A DNA stretch of 64,000 bases from Eucalyptus grandis (lineage: Eukaryota > Streptophyta > Magnoliopsida > Myrtales > Myrtaceae): assembly GCF_016545825.1 (NCBI RefSeq), contig NC_052618.1, positions 5,943,398 to 6,007,397 of the forward strand, given 5' to 3'. The position numbers and the translations under genes were made by a program. Below are positions 21,421 to 33,404 of this stretch, piece by piece. The stretch's first letter is position 1; every line of letters begins with the position of its first letter. The notes beneath the pieces were generated by a model, which worked only from the letters and a program-made list of their open reading frames with translations, had not been told where the DNA came from and did not search any database.

Positions 21421-24400
21421 GTTTCGTCGTACTTAAATAGCACGCTCACTGATGCGACTTTTCAATTAAGTATGCTTGGAACCAAAAAGGACTAAGCTTC
21501 GAACATCATAGAGTAATAGAAATTCTGAATTGCTCTCCAAAATAATTTGGAGGTGTGACTTATCCTTTTTATACGTTATGTACGTGCAGATGACATGAGT
21601 CTCCTAGTCACTTTTCAAATTCTTAAGACTTCGATAGATGAGCTTTTGGTACGTTGGTTGATGGCATTAATATTGGTGGCATGATATGAAGATCGTGTAA
21701 AATTCGGTTTCCACGTTTACACATTGATTCGCAAATCATTCATTTTGTAGTAACTCGAAAAAATTCACGTGTGCCCATGAGAATCCCCTTCTCCTTACTG
21801 CATGTGAGACCAAACAGCCTAGATGTAAAGTGAGCCCTTCTGGGCCGGTTTTCGTTATTGTACTCATCAGAGGCCTCTCACTGCCCTTGAAAAAGCTAGA
21901 GAATTTGAATTGGTGTGTCCATTTTTCAAAATGGTGATTTGGCAATATCTTGTTTTGAAAGGAAAAAAAGATGTACTTGCCTTATCTCCATTCATCGCCG
22001 GTATATCTCAAATATGAAATGACAAGACATGTTACTTTCGTTTAAGTGTCTGTGGCTAACCGACCATCCTAATGACTGAGTAATGGAACTTGATAAAATG
22101 GCAAGAACGGCAACCGTAATATAACCTTTATGTCTACAGATATCGATTTAAATTATTGATGAGTGCATCTACGTCAAAAAATCTACTTCTCTAGTGGGGT
22201 CGTCAATTTGTCTTTTGACTACCTTTTTTAAAGTGGAAATCATGATGGCGCTTCTTGAAAACGTTCGGCCTGGAACGCAAAAGACTAAAATGTCATTTGA
22301 AGTAGCCACCGTTTAAATTGTCCTCCACACATATGCATACACTGAAACACTAATAGAACTGACTTTAATTAATGTCATATGCTACCGTTTAAAATGTCAT
22401 TATTATTATGTTTCAAATTTAATTTAATTAATTTTTATATTAAAATTTAAATGATACCAAAATGGTGTCTCTTTTGTGTGTGTTTTGCTAAATCAGCTTG
22501 CTGGAGAGCCACGTAAGCGAGAAAATTAATAAATAAAAAAATGCACATAGGATTTTTCGGTGGAGTTCGTCAGATGTGACACTCAAGTGTCCCATTTTTC
22601 TTAAAAAGTGGCACTTAAGTGTCTCTTTGTGCCAACTTTTGGTACTTGAAGCGTTATTTTGCCACTGCATCTCTATAGTCTTTTTATGAGAACAATAGTT
22701 GTTGCTAAACAGAAGGATGGAAGCTCATTGTTTGATTCAACTTGTTAACTATGTAAAATACAATTTCTTGTTAGAGTAAAGAGAAATCAACATCTTACAA
22801 AATATGCTTTCTATATTGAAAAAAATAGTGGCCATCTAGGCTCCACCTAAGCTAATATTATGCATTCCTGATTAGATAGATTACTCATATAAGATAATAT
22901 TATGTTTGCCCCGTATACCTTTCTTTTGGTTGACCATTATTTGGTTCGGTTGATTGATTTTTGTTGATATTACACCAATGAAAAAGAACACGACCAAAAT
23001 AACATGTTTTTAATTTTAATGATATGAAAATCATTTACATTACTATAGATAAATTTACCAAGTACAAGTAACATTGTTAAGACGAATGTGCGATCCATAT
23101 TGAGCTAAGAAATCGATTGCCACGGTTTGCTTTAAATATTATTCAATGGCAAAAGATTGAATTTTACATTTGCGTTGGTTGACAATAGAAGCACATCTTA
23201 AATATTAAAAAATAAAGTCCCGAGAGTGCACTGATCGATCATAAAGCGGTCTTGCCTTTTCGGATGCTATAAGAAAATTAAATTCATATGTGCTACTTTG
23301 CTAGGGTGTTTCCCAAATTTATCCTATATAACATTTCCTAAAGTGATCAAAAAGATAAAATGCTAAAATTCCCTTTCTAATTTAGTTATCTTCCCACATT
23401 CCACATTTTTAGCTTGCGGTTACTTTTCTTTTGTATGCTTTATTTTTCCGGTTCCTCCTAAGGTCTGTGTGTAGAAAGGGCTCTGAATTTGATTTTGCTC
23501 ATCACTGTGGTTGTGGGTGTAAATTTTCTTTTGAGAAATTGTACCCTATGATGCAAAATTATGCATTAACTCGCAAACAAAATCAATGCGAGAATCTATC
23601 TCTATATAATTATATAGTAGTCCCTTTCCATTATTTATTTATTTATTTATTTTTTAAAAAGGGGACACAACACGTGCTAGAAGTCTTCTAGCCCAAAATT
23701 CTGAGTGGAAAATTCTCATTAATCTTTTGCTGGAAGTCTTCTAGAAAAAGTATTTGGAACGTAAACAGCACGTGCACGAGGCGTGCATAGGGCGTGCATG
23801 GATGGCGTTGATGACGAAAACGATGGAGATGGAGCCGGCAACGAAGACGATGGAGGCGGTGGTTGGCCTAGACGCGTCATCGATGATTTGCTGGTGAAGA
23901 TAGCCAAGAGAAGTGCGGAGCTTGGGGCAGGGCGGTGGCTGGATGAAGGAGGAAGAGATATAGAAAAGAGGATAGGCGTGATAAGTATTTAATTTTTAAT
24001 AAATTTACTAAAACATACACACCGTGTTAGTTAGTGACATGGCCCTTATAAACAGTCGAATATTTTCTATATTATTCACCTCTAATTCTCAAAAGCTTTG
24101 TAGAGATTCACTACCTATTTTCTTGACAAATCGATCCTTTCCTCCAGCACTCATGGACAGAGACATTCATTAGGAATCCATCCATGCTTCATGGCTAAAG
24201 GGAAAAAATATTCATTACGTTCTAGTCCTTAATCCGGTTCCTCATACCAGTCCATAAAATTGTTAAGTCAGACGTAACTCCCAATTATAGTTTCTAGACT
24301 AGAACTTTTTAAAGAAATTAAACGTTTGCCATTCTTTATTAACATTTTAAATTAGTTTACTACAAAATTAACATGGAAAGTAATTGCAAGCACCAACTAA

Positions 24401-25474
24401 CGTTGCTACATAATTTCTCATTGTTGAAATACTAATGTGAAAACAACATGATTTTGCAAAGAAGTCAATGCGAGAGAATCTGAAAATAAATGAAGAATAA
24501 TAAAGGACATTAAATATTTATGTCGTTTGGTATCTATATCCATGGAAGAGATAATAGCAAATGATCCATTAATAATTGGAGAATTAGAGTTATAATTGCT
24601 CACATGCTTGAATATTTTTCACTCCTAAAAATTTAAGCCCTAGCAAAAAACTTTTTCCAAATTAATAACTCGGTTTAGTGTAAACTCATGGCATGAAAAA
24701 TTCATAGAGGTTCACAATTTTTGCCGAAGAAACCCTGTTATATGTGTGCCATTTCAATGATCAACAATTTTACACGTCTATCAATGGATAATGCCACGAC
24801 AACAATTTTAAAAGAGGATTCAGTTAATAATCCTAATTTACATTATCTAATTCAAATCCAATTTGGTACGTGAGCTCAAATTCGAAATATCATTCAACAC
24901 TCATTCTGAATCCCCCCCTTTCCTTTTTATTCCAAATGCTTGGGTTGGTCCGTAGCCCTTTTACTTCTAGCATATATTTTTCAAATTTTGCAGTTAGTCA
25001 TAATTTATAAACCTAAAGATTTTATATATTTTTTTAAGAAAAAAAATAGGAATAGCAACACGCAGAAAAGAAAACGGTACTTCAAATGAGATTCACCTCT
25101 TCACGTCCTCAAATCTTTATCGAATCCCTTTCTCTTCGGTAACCACCTCGCAACGCCGTGGCTCACGTCCTCACGTACTTGAAATGGGCGACACCCACAT
25201 CAGGAGCCTGAGTAAAGACGAAAAAGAGGAACCGCCTTTAGGAGATCGTGGCTGAGAGCGAGGAGGGAGTCTAGGGTTTCTACGTGGAGATTGGGTATAT
25301 TGAATTGTGGAGTCGGGCGGATCATCAGCTTCGAGAGGGAGGCGATCGGAGGTGGTAGTGCGCCTTTGTATGGAGCGACGCGGTGGTGAAGCTCCTTGCT
25401 TCCTTCCTTTGCCTGATGTCGCTCCAAAATCTCACGCATGCTTCGGGGACAGTCGAATAGCTTCTGCATATGGT
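21421..25474. other. AT-rich spacer without recognised genes
   Basis: Apart from the duplicate exon-like piece at 21867-21920, I find no coding family. A short inverted motif pair (gacactcaagtgtcccattttt against aaaaagtggcacttaagtgtc) at about 22575-22635 hints at a small transposon remnant. A G-rich open frame at 23783-23992 has no recognisable domain. Confidence 0.45.
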
Positions 25475-26092
25475 GATGATTGGGAATATGTGGAAGAAGA
25501 AGGGCCTGCAGAGATCATCTGGCAAGGGAACAGAAGAACAGTAAAGAAAACCATCAGGTTTTCCGAAGAAGGATCGGACGTGCAACTGTTGAAAGAGGGT
25601 AACTCAGAAGATACTGCCTGTTTATGTGTTGAAAACTTGGCATACATTACTTCCTACTTTTCTTTCTCTTTGTGTTGGTTTTGGTTTGAATTTTAAATTT
25701 GAGGTTCGTAATTCACTGCCAGGATGCTGAAAAGCCAACCTTGAATCCTCTCCCTCCACTGTTCGAAGAATATTTAGAATATAAGAATTGATCGCCAATG
25801 TCAGCTCGACAGAAGTTAGAAAATTTCGCTCTCCAAGTGCCTAATTTTGGACTGAGCAGGTAGCTTATTGTGATGGTCATACGTCTAGTTATATTTTTCT
25901 GGACTGATTTGTTGAACTTTTTTTTTTTAATGTTTTATTTTTGCCTGTCGGTTTGCTTAACAGGATGAAGCTCAGTGCTCTTTCATTCTGAAAAAATGGA
26001 GCTTGTTGGTTTGCTCCACGATGCCTTCATCCAGTTCATATATCCTGAGCATTTTGGAGTACCAATACTGTTTTCAGAATGATGGGCAACTG
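25475..26092 (+). pseudogene. U2AF35-related CCCH zinc-finger protein (ZRSR2/URP type), unprocessed fragment
   Basis: Three exons in order. About 25475-25598 encodes DDWEYVEEEGPAEIIWQGN, the signature found before the zinc finger in plant U2AF35-related splicing proteins. 25723-25859 encodes NPLPPLFEEYLEYKN and ARQKLENFALQVPNFG. 25964-26092 covers the first CCCH finger (QCSF, then after a +1 shift GACWFAPRCLHPVH). Intact relatives bind the 3' splice site region as part of the minor/major spliceosome. Defects: an in-frame TGA after EYKN, a frameshift in the finger exon, and no RRM or second finger downstream. Retained introns (GT-AG at 25860 and 25962-25963) show it is a DNA-level duplicate, not a retrocopy. 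Confidence 0.8.
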
Positions 26093-27140
26093 GTAAGAAT
26101 AATTAGTGCAATTAAATTTCTTGTGCTTGTGGTGATGCTGCTGCTGCTGCTGCTTCATGTGCACAATGTTGCGGTTTTAGAGTATGCCCAGGATGCCTGT
26201 TGAATCGCAGTGCTTTTCTTCGAAATGGGAATGGCTGAAGGTTTATAATATACTCAATCGCGTCGCTATATGTGCAGATGCTGCATGTTCTCACTTTCGT
26301 TAGCTGCAATTTTAGCAGAAGATTGCCTTTTGAGTTGATTTGTAGATAGGACTAGCCTCCTAGGCGGCGCACTCATGCCGTCCATCTGCGAGCGGGTGGT
26401 TAATTATGTCGTGTGCTTTGCGGCGAGTCTGGTGTTGTGGTGGGATTTCTGCACCTCACGTTGATAAACTTTTGCATATTTGCACTGCTGCGAATCTTTG
26501 TGCAAAATGGTCTAGCTTACGGCATGTGTTTAGATTCAAGATTGATTCATGTCCACTTCATTAATTGTTGGAACTAAATCTGACTCCGTGTTCTTACTCT
26601 TTGTTTTCTGCCACGCTTTTGCAAATCTTCGGCACGGGCTGTCCATGGACCCACATGTTTGGAGTCGATGTTCTCAACCTCCGTCGCCGGCAATGGCCGT
26701 GGCTTGATGCTGCCAAGTCAGTTCATTCTCCACTGTTTTAGTATACCTTTGTGAGTTTTCTATGCTGCTTTGTGAAATTTTCGAGCTGAAAATTTCTTTA
26801 TTGGAATAGCTCGGTCATGGCCAGAGTATTGGCTGAGGGAGAATAGTTAGTGACGGTCAGCGACTTCAGGTATCGATGTCAGACTGATAAGGATTGCGGT
26901 GTGAATCTGTGTAGTGAAGTCTTCGTCGAGCTCGTCATTGATGGTTCTGTAGAGAAGGACTTCGTTCGGAGGGGAAGACATCTTTCGGTGAAGCACCGAA
27001 AGACGCTCCCCAAAAAGTCTCGAAGAAGAAGATGCAGGGAAGAGAAAGAAATAAAAAAACTGAAAATTGAAAGGGAAAATGAAAAAAATTAGGAAAGAAA
27101 GCAAAATCCGATTATAATAAGGAGTCGGGTCTAGTTATAA
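26093..27140. other. Spacer after the U2AF35-related fragment
   Basis: No further exons of the splicing-factor family are recognisable. A plus-strand open frame at 26850-27092 encodes a basic Lys/Arg/Glu-rich tail without a known domain; it could be coding debris. Confidence 0.4.
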
Positions 27141-27144
27141 GTTG

Positions 27145-28235
27145 GGCTGAAGTAGAGGTGTCAAAATTAGTCTTAAGTCCATATATGACCCACTTATGAT
27201 TTAATCATAAATGGGTCATGTATAGACGACTTACATTTTGAAAAAACTAGTTAAATGGGTTGTAAATGGGTGAATTTAAAAATCTATTTTTAACCCAAGC
27301 CTCACATTCTCTCGTACCCCAAAATGTTTTTTTTTTTTTTTTTGTGTAAAAATAGAAATTAAAGTTAGTTTTTATAATTTAATTTTCCTTTTCTTTCATT
27401 TTTCTTCCACATTCCTTGGTTGATGGCTGGCACGACAACGGCAGGTGATTGGCCAAGCAAGGCTCAAGCTCGCTAGATTTGGTGAGGCTAAGGCCTCAAT
27501 AACAACCGGTGAGGATTGAGCCTTGCCGATTTGGCAAGACTAGAGCTCACCGGTGTCAAGCAAGCTCGAGATAGCTTGACGCCGGCAAGCTTGATCTCGC
27601 CGATTTGGTGAGGCCAAGGCATCGTCGATGATTGGCAAGGCTCGAGCTTGCCTGCAGCCGATTGCTAATCATTGTTATGGCTAGTGGCCAGTTGAAGAAG
27701 GAAACATAAAAAGAAGAAAAAATTAAAAAATATTTTTTAAAAATAAAATAAAGAATTTAAAAATAGATTATTTAAAAATAAAAAATAAAAAATATATTTT
27801 TAAAAATAATTTTTATAAAAACTATAGAAATTGTCCATTAAATTTGTATTGCATTAAAGTGTTTTAGCAATACCATTTTTCTAAAAAAAGTATTATAAGA
27901 AATAAGCTTTAAAGGTTTTTAACATTTTTTTAATTTTATTTACTATTTTCTCTTTAGTTTACATTTTAAATTTGATTTGAAGTTTTTATTCAAGAAACAT
28001 ATATATGAAGAGCTTAAAGTGAATTAAATGGGTGGAAGTTGATTAACTTAAATTGAGTTAAATAGTAATGTGTTTCAATAATATGGGTTGACTTAGGTAT
28101 AAGTCGAACATGGGTCATCAAATTTACACTACATGAAAATTGATCAAAATGAGTTAAATGGGTCAATATGGGTCGGACCATTTTTTACTCGACTCAAACC
28201 CGATCCGATCCACCCATTTGATTGTCCTAGACTAA
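27145..28235. mobile_element. Probable nonautonomous transposon with a G+C-rich core
   Basis: The left border region has aggtgtcaaaattagtc and gacccactta; the right has gatccacccatttgattgtcc. Internal words recur inverted (aaatgggtc against gacccattt-like). The layout (AT-rich flanks, G+C-rich core at 27420-27680 with repeated gctcg/tttggtgaggc words) resembles the MITE at 17556-18271. Exact ends and target duplication are unresolved. Confidence 0.4.
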
Positions 28236-28408
28236 ACTAAGGGTGTTGTGGGCCGGACACTGAGTTGAGTTAAAAATCAATAGATTTAAATGTTTGGGCC
28301 ATACTCGAGTCAAGCTTTGAGTTTGACTTGAGAAGGGAACCCAATCTAAAGTCCACTTTTGGTAATTAATTTTTTCAAAAATAATAATGATAAGGAGGAG
28401 AAAAAATG

Positions 28409-28580
28409 CATAATGCTCGGATACGTGATGTGTGACTTCTTTACCTGGAAACATTCTCTCAATACCCAATGGCGCTTGGGGGAATAACATTCGATTCAGC
28501 CCTCATCAATTATCCAAAACAAGGTACCGAGAGAATGTTTCGAGGTAAAGAAGTCACACATCACGTATCCGAGCATTATG
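28409..28580. repeat. Small palindrome at the left end
   Basis: 52-bp arms starting cataatgctcggatacgtga, with one or two mismatches and a 68-bp spacer containing ccaatggcgcttggggga. Confidence 0.9.
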
Positions 28581-29206
28581 TTTCCTTTGGGTATTGCGAT
28601 GCTCAGATTGGTAGGGACAAGCGCTTTTCCTCTAGCCGGCACTTATCGTCTCAGCTGCAACATTTTCTAATCCACAAACGAGTAAATCACGCCACATTCA
28701 GAAACCTCGAGCTAAAGAAGATGGTGATGGGGATGAGTTGACGACAACACTTGAGTCCATGAAATGGCGCAAAAACCTTGAGCTTTAACGGAAAGCTGGA
28801 ACGACCGAATATAGAACAAGAATCCTCCTTCACGAGCATAAGAAAGGGGAAAAATTGGCTTAAAGCCCAGAAACGAGAATGATAACTTTTCAATTATTAT
28901 TATTTATTTTTTTGAAAATTTATCTCTTCTTCTTTAAAGCTTACCACGTTGTCGTTGATTAAAATGATTACAGGTAGGATGGCTGATAAAAAAAGGACAA
29001 AAAAAATTGAAAACGAAAGAATTGTACAAAAGAAAAAGAAGATGGGATTCAAGGTTCTGTTAAGAAAATAGCAAGAAAAGGAAAACCTATTAGCATTTTC
29101 AAAATTGGTGCAACTCTCCTGCAACTATCATTAAACAATCAAATAAACATGGTTCTTAATTTCATACCAATTGGAAACATATATTTTGAGTAAAAGTAAG
29201 ACATAC

Positions 29207-29296
29207 CGGTGGCATATAGAGAGGAGTCCATGTATCCTTAAAGCCTAGAAACACGCCTTGGATTACAAAGGAAAGAATAATAGCAGGAACTATGTT
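29207..29296 (-). pseudogene. MATE transporter exon fragment, copy 1
   Basis: The minus-strand frame reads VPAIILSFVIQGVFLGFKDT then WTPLY. This is the membrane segment and loop typical of FRD3/DTX42-45-type MATE efflux carriers (consensus ...LSLAxQGVFRGFKDTKTPLYA). It ends at a plausible donor GTATGT (29206-29201). The frame is open. Only one exon of a gene that normally has a dozen or more is present. Confidence 0.75.
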
Positions 29297-29890
29297 TATT
29301 TGACTGTTTAATGATAGTTGCAGGAGAGCTCGCGAATATTGCATTAGATCTGGTACTTACCTTCATTGCCACTTGGGTGTCGATTGGGTTGCAATTGCGC
29401 ACGCTCTTTCTCAGTGAGTTGTGCAATCCATCCGTGATTTTCTTTGGTTCTATATTTAAACTATTGATAACCGACCTTTAACTAAGGTCCAAATTAAAGC
29501 GTTGAACCCAGCCGTGCAGCTAGCATTACACTAACTTTGAAAGCCCTGAAATTTAAATTATGGACGTGCCTAATGACGTAATAGGTAACATATAACATTA
29601 ATGAAATTCATGGAGCTCCAAGGGATCTTAGCTTCAAAATTTCTTGTAGCAAGAGGTTAGCATGAGAGAACCCTATACGAGACAGGTAACAATTGCAATT
29701 AGTTAATGCAGTGTAAAGTTCTTAAAGAATGGTAAGTGAATTAATCCTATGTGAGGAAATGCCCATTGTCACATGTATCAACTAAACAATTTTTATCGCT
29801 TTGTCTTCCTCTTTCCTTAGATAAAGGGACTTGAGCTTCTCTTCAGGTTCTCTGTTCAAAAATTGTTCAGCGGAACAGAAATAGATTAGC

Positions 29891-29956
29891 TCCTGCTATT
29901 CTTCTTTCCTTTGTAATCAAGGCATGTTTCTAGGCTTTAAGGATACTTGGACTCGA
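29891..29956 (+). pseudogene. MATE transporter exon fragment, copy 2
   Basis: Plus-strand copy of the same exon (cctgctattcttctttcc and ggctttaaggatacttggac). A 1-bp loss (aatcaaggca where copy 1 has aatccaaggcg) breaks the frame. It is inverted relative to copy 1 within the same arm. Confidence 0.7.
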
Positions 29957-30794
29957 CAGGATGCCTCATGGGCATAATCCAAAGGCGGCGGGAAGCAAAT
30001 ATCGATGTTATTGAATATATGCATGATGAATTCTGAGGTACATATTGCAGAATTAATTCTAAAACGTGGACCTACTAAGGGATGTGGTATTCCATTTATT
30101 AATATCTAACTAATGCAATCTTCATCAAACGGCCTTAAGTATATTTTTCCCTTATCCTTGTTAATGAACTCTGCATGAGATTCGATTATTAATTAAGATT
30201 ATCTATGTAATGTAATTTTAAAAGTGATATGTATTGCATGATATGAAGCTAATTACCTTTAAATGTACATGCAATCTGGATTATTGTATTGACACTTTTT
30301 GTTTTGGTTTTGCATAATGAAAACTATGAAAACTATGATTAGAAGCTCATACCAACAGATATGAGCTTCTAATCATAGTTTTCATTAAGCAAAACCAAAA
30401 CAAAAAATGTCAATACAATAATCCAGATTGCATGTACATTTAAAGGTAATTAGTTTCATATCATGCAATACATATCACTTTTAAAATTATATTACATAGA
30501 TAATCTTAATTAATAATCGAATCTCATGCGTAGAGTTCATTAACAAGGACAAGGGAAAAAAATACTTAAGGCCGTTTGATGAAGATTGCATTAGTTAGAA
30601 TATTAATAAATGGAATACCACGTCCCTTAGTAGGTCCACGTCTTTTAGCATTTATTTTAATCAATATCTCATATTGGTAATATTTAGAATTAATTCTGCA
30701 ATATGTACCTCAGAATTCATCATGCATATATTCAATAACATCGATATTTGCTTCCCGCCACCTTTGGATTATGCCCATGAGGCATCCCGTCGGG

Positions 30795-30861
30795 AGTCCA
30801 GGTATCCTTAAAGCCTAGAAACACGCCTTGGATTACAAAGGAAAGAAGAATAGCAGGAGCT
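30795..30861 (-). pseudogene. MATE transporter exon fragment, copy 3
   Basis: Inverted-arm counterpart of copy 2, on the minus strand. Here the aatccaaggcg sequence is intact, so the QGVFLGFKD part is open. Confidence 0.7.
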
Positions 30862-31462
30862 AATCTATTTCTGTTCCGTGGAACAATTTTTGAACAGAGA
30901 ACCTGAAGGGAAGCTCAAGTCCCTTTATCTAAGGAAAGAGGAAGACAAATCAAATGACTCTTTTATCAAAAATATGGATGTATATCAATGGGCATTTCCT
31001 CACGTAGGATTAATTCACTTACCATTCTTTAAGAACTTTACACTGCATTAACTAATTGCAATTGTTACCTGTCTGGATAGGGTTCTCTCATGCTAACCTC
31101 TGCTACAAGAAATTTGAAGCTAAGATCCCTTGGAGCTCCATGAATTTCATTAATGTTATATGTTACCTATTACGTCATTAGGGCACGTCCATAATTTAAA
31201 TTTCAGGGCTTTCAAAGTTAGTGTAATGCTAGCTGCACGGCTGGGTTCAACACCTTTAATTTGGACCTTAGTTAAAGGTCGGTTATCAATAGTTTAAATA
31301 TAGAACCAAAGAAAATCACGGATGGATTGCACAACTCACTGAGAAAGAGCGTGCGCAATTGCAACCCAATCGACACCCAAGTGGCAATGAAGGTAAGTAC
31401 CAGATCTAATGTAATATTCGCGAGCTCTCCTGCAACTATCATTAAACAATCAAATAAACATA

Positions 31463-31545
31463 GTTCCTGCTATTATTCTTTCCTTTGTAATCCAAGGCGT
31501 GTTTCTAGGCTTTTAAGGATACCTGGACTCCTCTCTATGCCATCG
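31463..31545 (+). pseudogene. MATE transporter exon fragment, copy 4
   Basis: Inverted-arm counterpart of copy 1, on the plus strand. It has an extra T in ggcttttaagg that shifts the frame after QGVFLG. The donor GTATGT follows at 31546. Confidence 0.75.
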
Positions 31546-32183
31546 GTATGTCTTACTTTTACTCAAAATATATGTTTCCAATTTGTATGAAATTAAGAAC
31601 TATGTTTATTTGATTGTTTAATGATAGTTGCAGGAGAGTTGTACCAATTTTGAAAATGCTAATAGGTTTTCCTCTTCTTGCTATTTTCTTAACAGAACCT
31701 TGAATCCCATCTTCTTTTTCTTTGTACAATTCTTTCGTTTTCAATTTTTCTTTTCCTTTTTTATCTTCCATCCTACCTGTAATCATTTTAATAATGGGCG
31801 TTTTGATAACGACAATGTGGTAAGCTTTAAAGAAGAAGAGATAAATTTTGAAAAAATAAATAATAATAATTGAAAAGTTTTATCATTCTCGTTTCTCGCT
31901 TTAAGCCAATTTTCCCCTTTCTTATGCTCGTGAAGGAGGATTCTTGTTCTATATCCGGTCGTTCCAGCTTTCCGTTAAAGCTCGAGGTTTTTGCGCCATT
32001 TCATGGACTCAAGTGTTGTCGTCAACTCATACCCCATCACCATCTACTTCAGCTCGAGGTTTCTGAATGTGGAGTGATTCCCTCGTTCATGGATTAAAAA
32101 ATGTTGCAGCTGAGACGATAAGTGCCGGCTAGAGGAAAGGCGCTTGTCCCGACCGATCTGAGCATTGCAATACCCAAAGGAAA

Positions 32184-32355
32184 CATCATGCTCGGATACG
32201 TGATGTGTGACTTCCTTACCTCAAAACATTCTCTCAATACCCAATGGCGCTTGGGGGAATAACATTCGATTCAGCCCTCATCAATTATCCAAAACAAGGT
32301 ACCGAGAGAATGTTTCGAGGTAAAGAAGTCACACATCACGTATCCGAGCATTATG
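32184..32355. repeat. Small palindrome at the right end
   Basis: A copy of the 28409-28580 palindrome with the same 68-bp spacer in the same orientation. It forms the junction between the right arm and the third partial arm copy. Confidence 0.9.
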
Positions 32356-32907
32356 TTTCCTTTGGGTATTGCAATGCTCAGATTGGTAGGGACAAGCACT
32401 TTTCCTTCAGCTGACACTTGCCGTCTCAGCTACAATGTTTTTTAATCCACGAACGAGCAAATCACTCCACATCCAGAAACCTCGAATTGAAGAAGATGGT
32501 GATGGGGGTATGAGTTGACGACAACCGTCTAGTCCATGAAATGGCGCAAAAACCTCGAGCTTTAACGAAAAGCTACATTGACTGGGGATAGAACAAGAAT
32601 CCTCCTTCACGAGCATAAGAAAGGGGAACAATTGGCTCAAAGCTGAGGAACAAGAATGATAGCTTTTCAATTATTATTATTTATTTTTTTCAAAATTTAT
32701 CTCTTCTTCTTTAAAGCTTACCACGTTGCCGTTGTTGAAATGCCCACGATTAAAATGGTTACAGGTAGGATGGCAGATAAAAAAAAGGAAAAACAAAAAT
32801 TGAAAACGAAAGAATTTGACAAAAGAAAAAGAATATGGGATTCAAGGTGCTGTTAAGAAAATAGCAAAAAGAGGAAAACCAATTAGGGTTTTCAAAATTG
32901 GTACAAA

Positions 32908-33345
32908 TCCAATTTGCTGAAAATTGTCAACTATAATTGACGAGGTCCCTCACCTCACTAGGTTTCTCTAGGGTGGACTTGCGTGGCGCGAGTCCAATGC
33001 AGGATTTCTCATAAAAAGTGATGACGGCCAATGGGGACCACATTTTTTTTTTTTTCTGCTAGACGCGAGTCCAACGTAGGATTTCTCGAGTTTCCTATTT
33101 AGAATAGCTCCAGAGCTGAAAAAATGGTAAATGCAAAAATGGTAGAGAGCGAGAGAGAGAGAGAGCAACGCATGTTGGTAGAGAGATAGTCTCTCGGAAA
33201 TTCATGGCTCCATCCTGACTTGGTTTCAAGAAGAGCGCATCTCCAGGTTGACTTAGAGAGTCGGAAATTTATGGCTCAGCTTCAACAGTCTTATCCTCTC
33301 CTCTTCTCAAGAGCGCATCTCCAGGTTAACCTTTCTTTTTGTTAT

Positions 33346-33350
<5 letters not shown>
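32908..33350. other. Spacer with short local duplications
   Basis: The phrase gcgagtccaayg.aggatttctc occurs at about 32988 and 33065, and agagcgcatctccaggtt at about 33233 and 33309. No gene is seen. Confidence 0.5.

Positions 33351-33401
<51 letters not shown>
33351..33401. repeat. (TC)n microsatellite, about 25 units
   Basis: An uninterrupted TC run followed by tttgtgtgtaacgcacgcacgc. Confidence 0.95.

Positions 33402-33404
<3 letters not shown>

Larger units (their letters stand above)
28409..32907. repeat. Giant nested inverted repeat (foldback structure)
   Basis: The left arm 28529-30351 and right arm 30360-32235 are inverted copies of each other, nearly identical by eye over about 1.8 kb, with only an 8-nt loop (30352-30359). 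Each outer end carries a smaller palindrome: 28409-28460 with 28529-28580, and 32184-32235 with 32304-32355, each around the same 68-bp spacer. A third partial copy of the outer arm (32304 to about 32907) continues in direct orientation with 28529-29125. Indels distinguish the arms, for example a 9-bp duplication of aaaactatg in the left arm near the loop. No transposase gene is present. A foldback-type transposon, a Pack-type element or a break-repair palindrome are possible origins. Confidence 0.9.

Noticed and set aside
23783..23992. Asp/Gly-rich open frame
   Set aside because: Short, low complexity, no domain and no splice context that I could support.
29238..31590. Pair of identical open frames starting MHNSLRKSVRNCNP in the two arms
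   Set aside because: Identity comes from the palindrome. The frame crosses the MATE exon out of its coding frame, and no family match is apparent, so I do not call it a gene.
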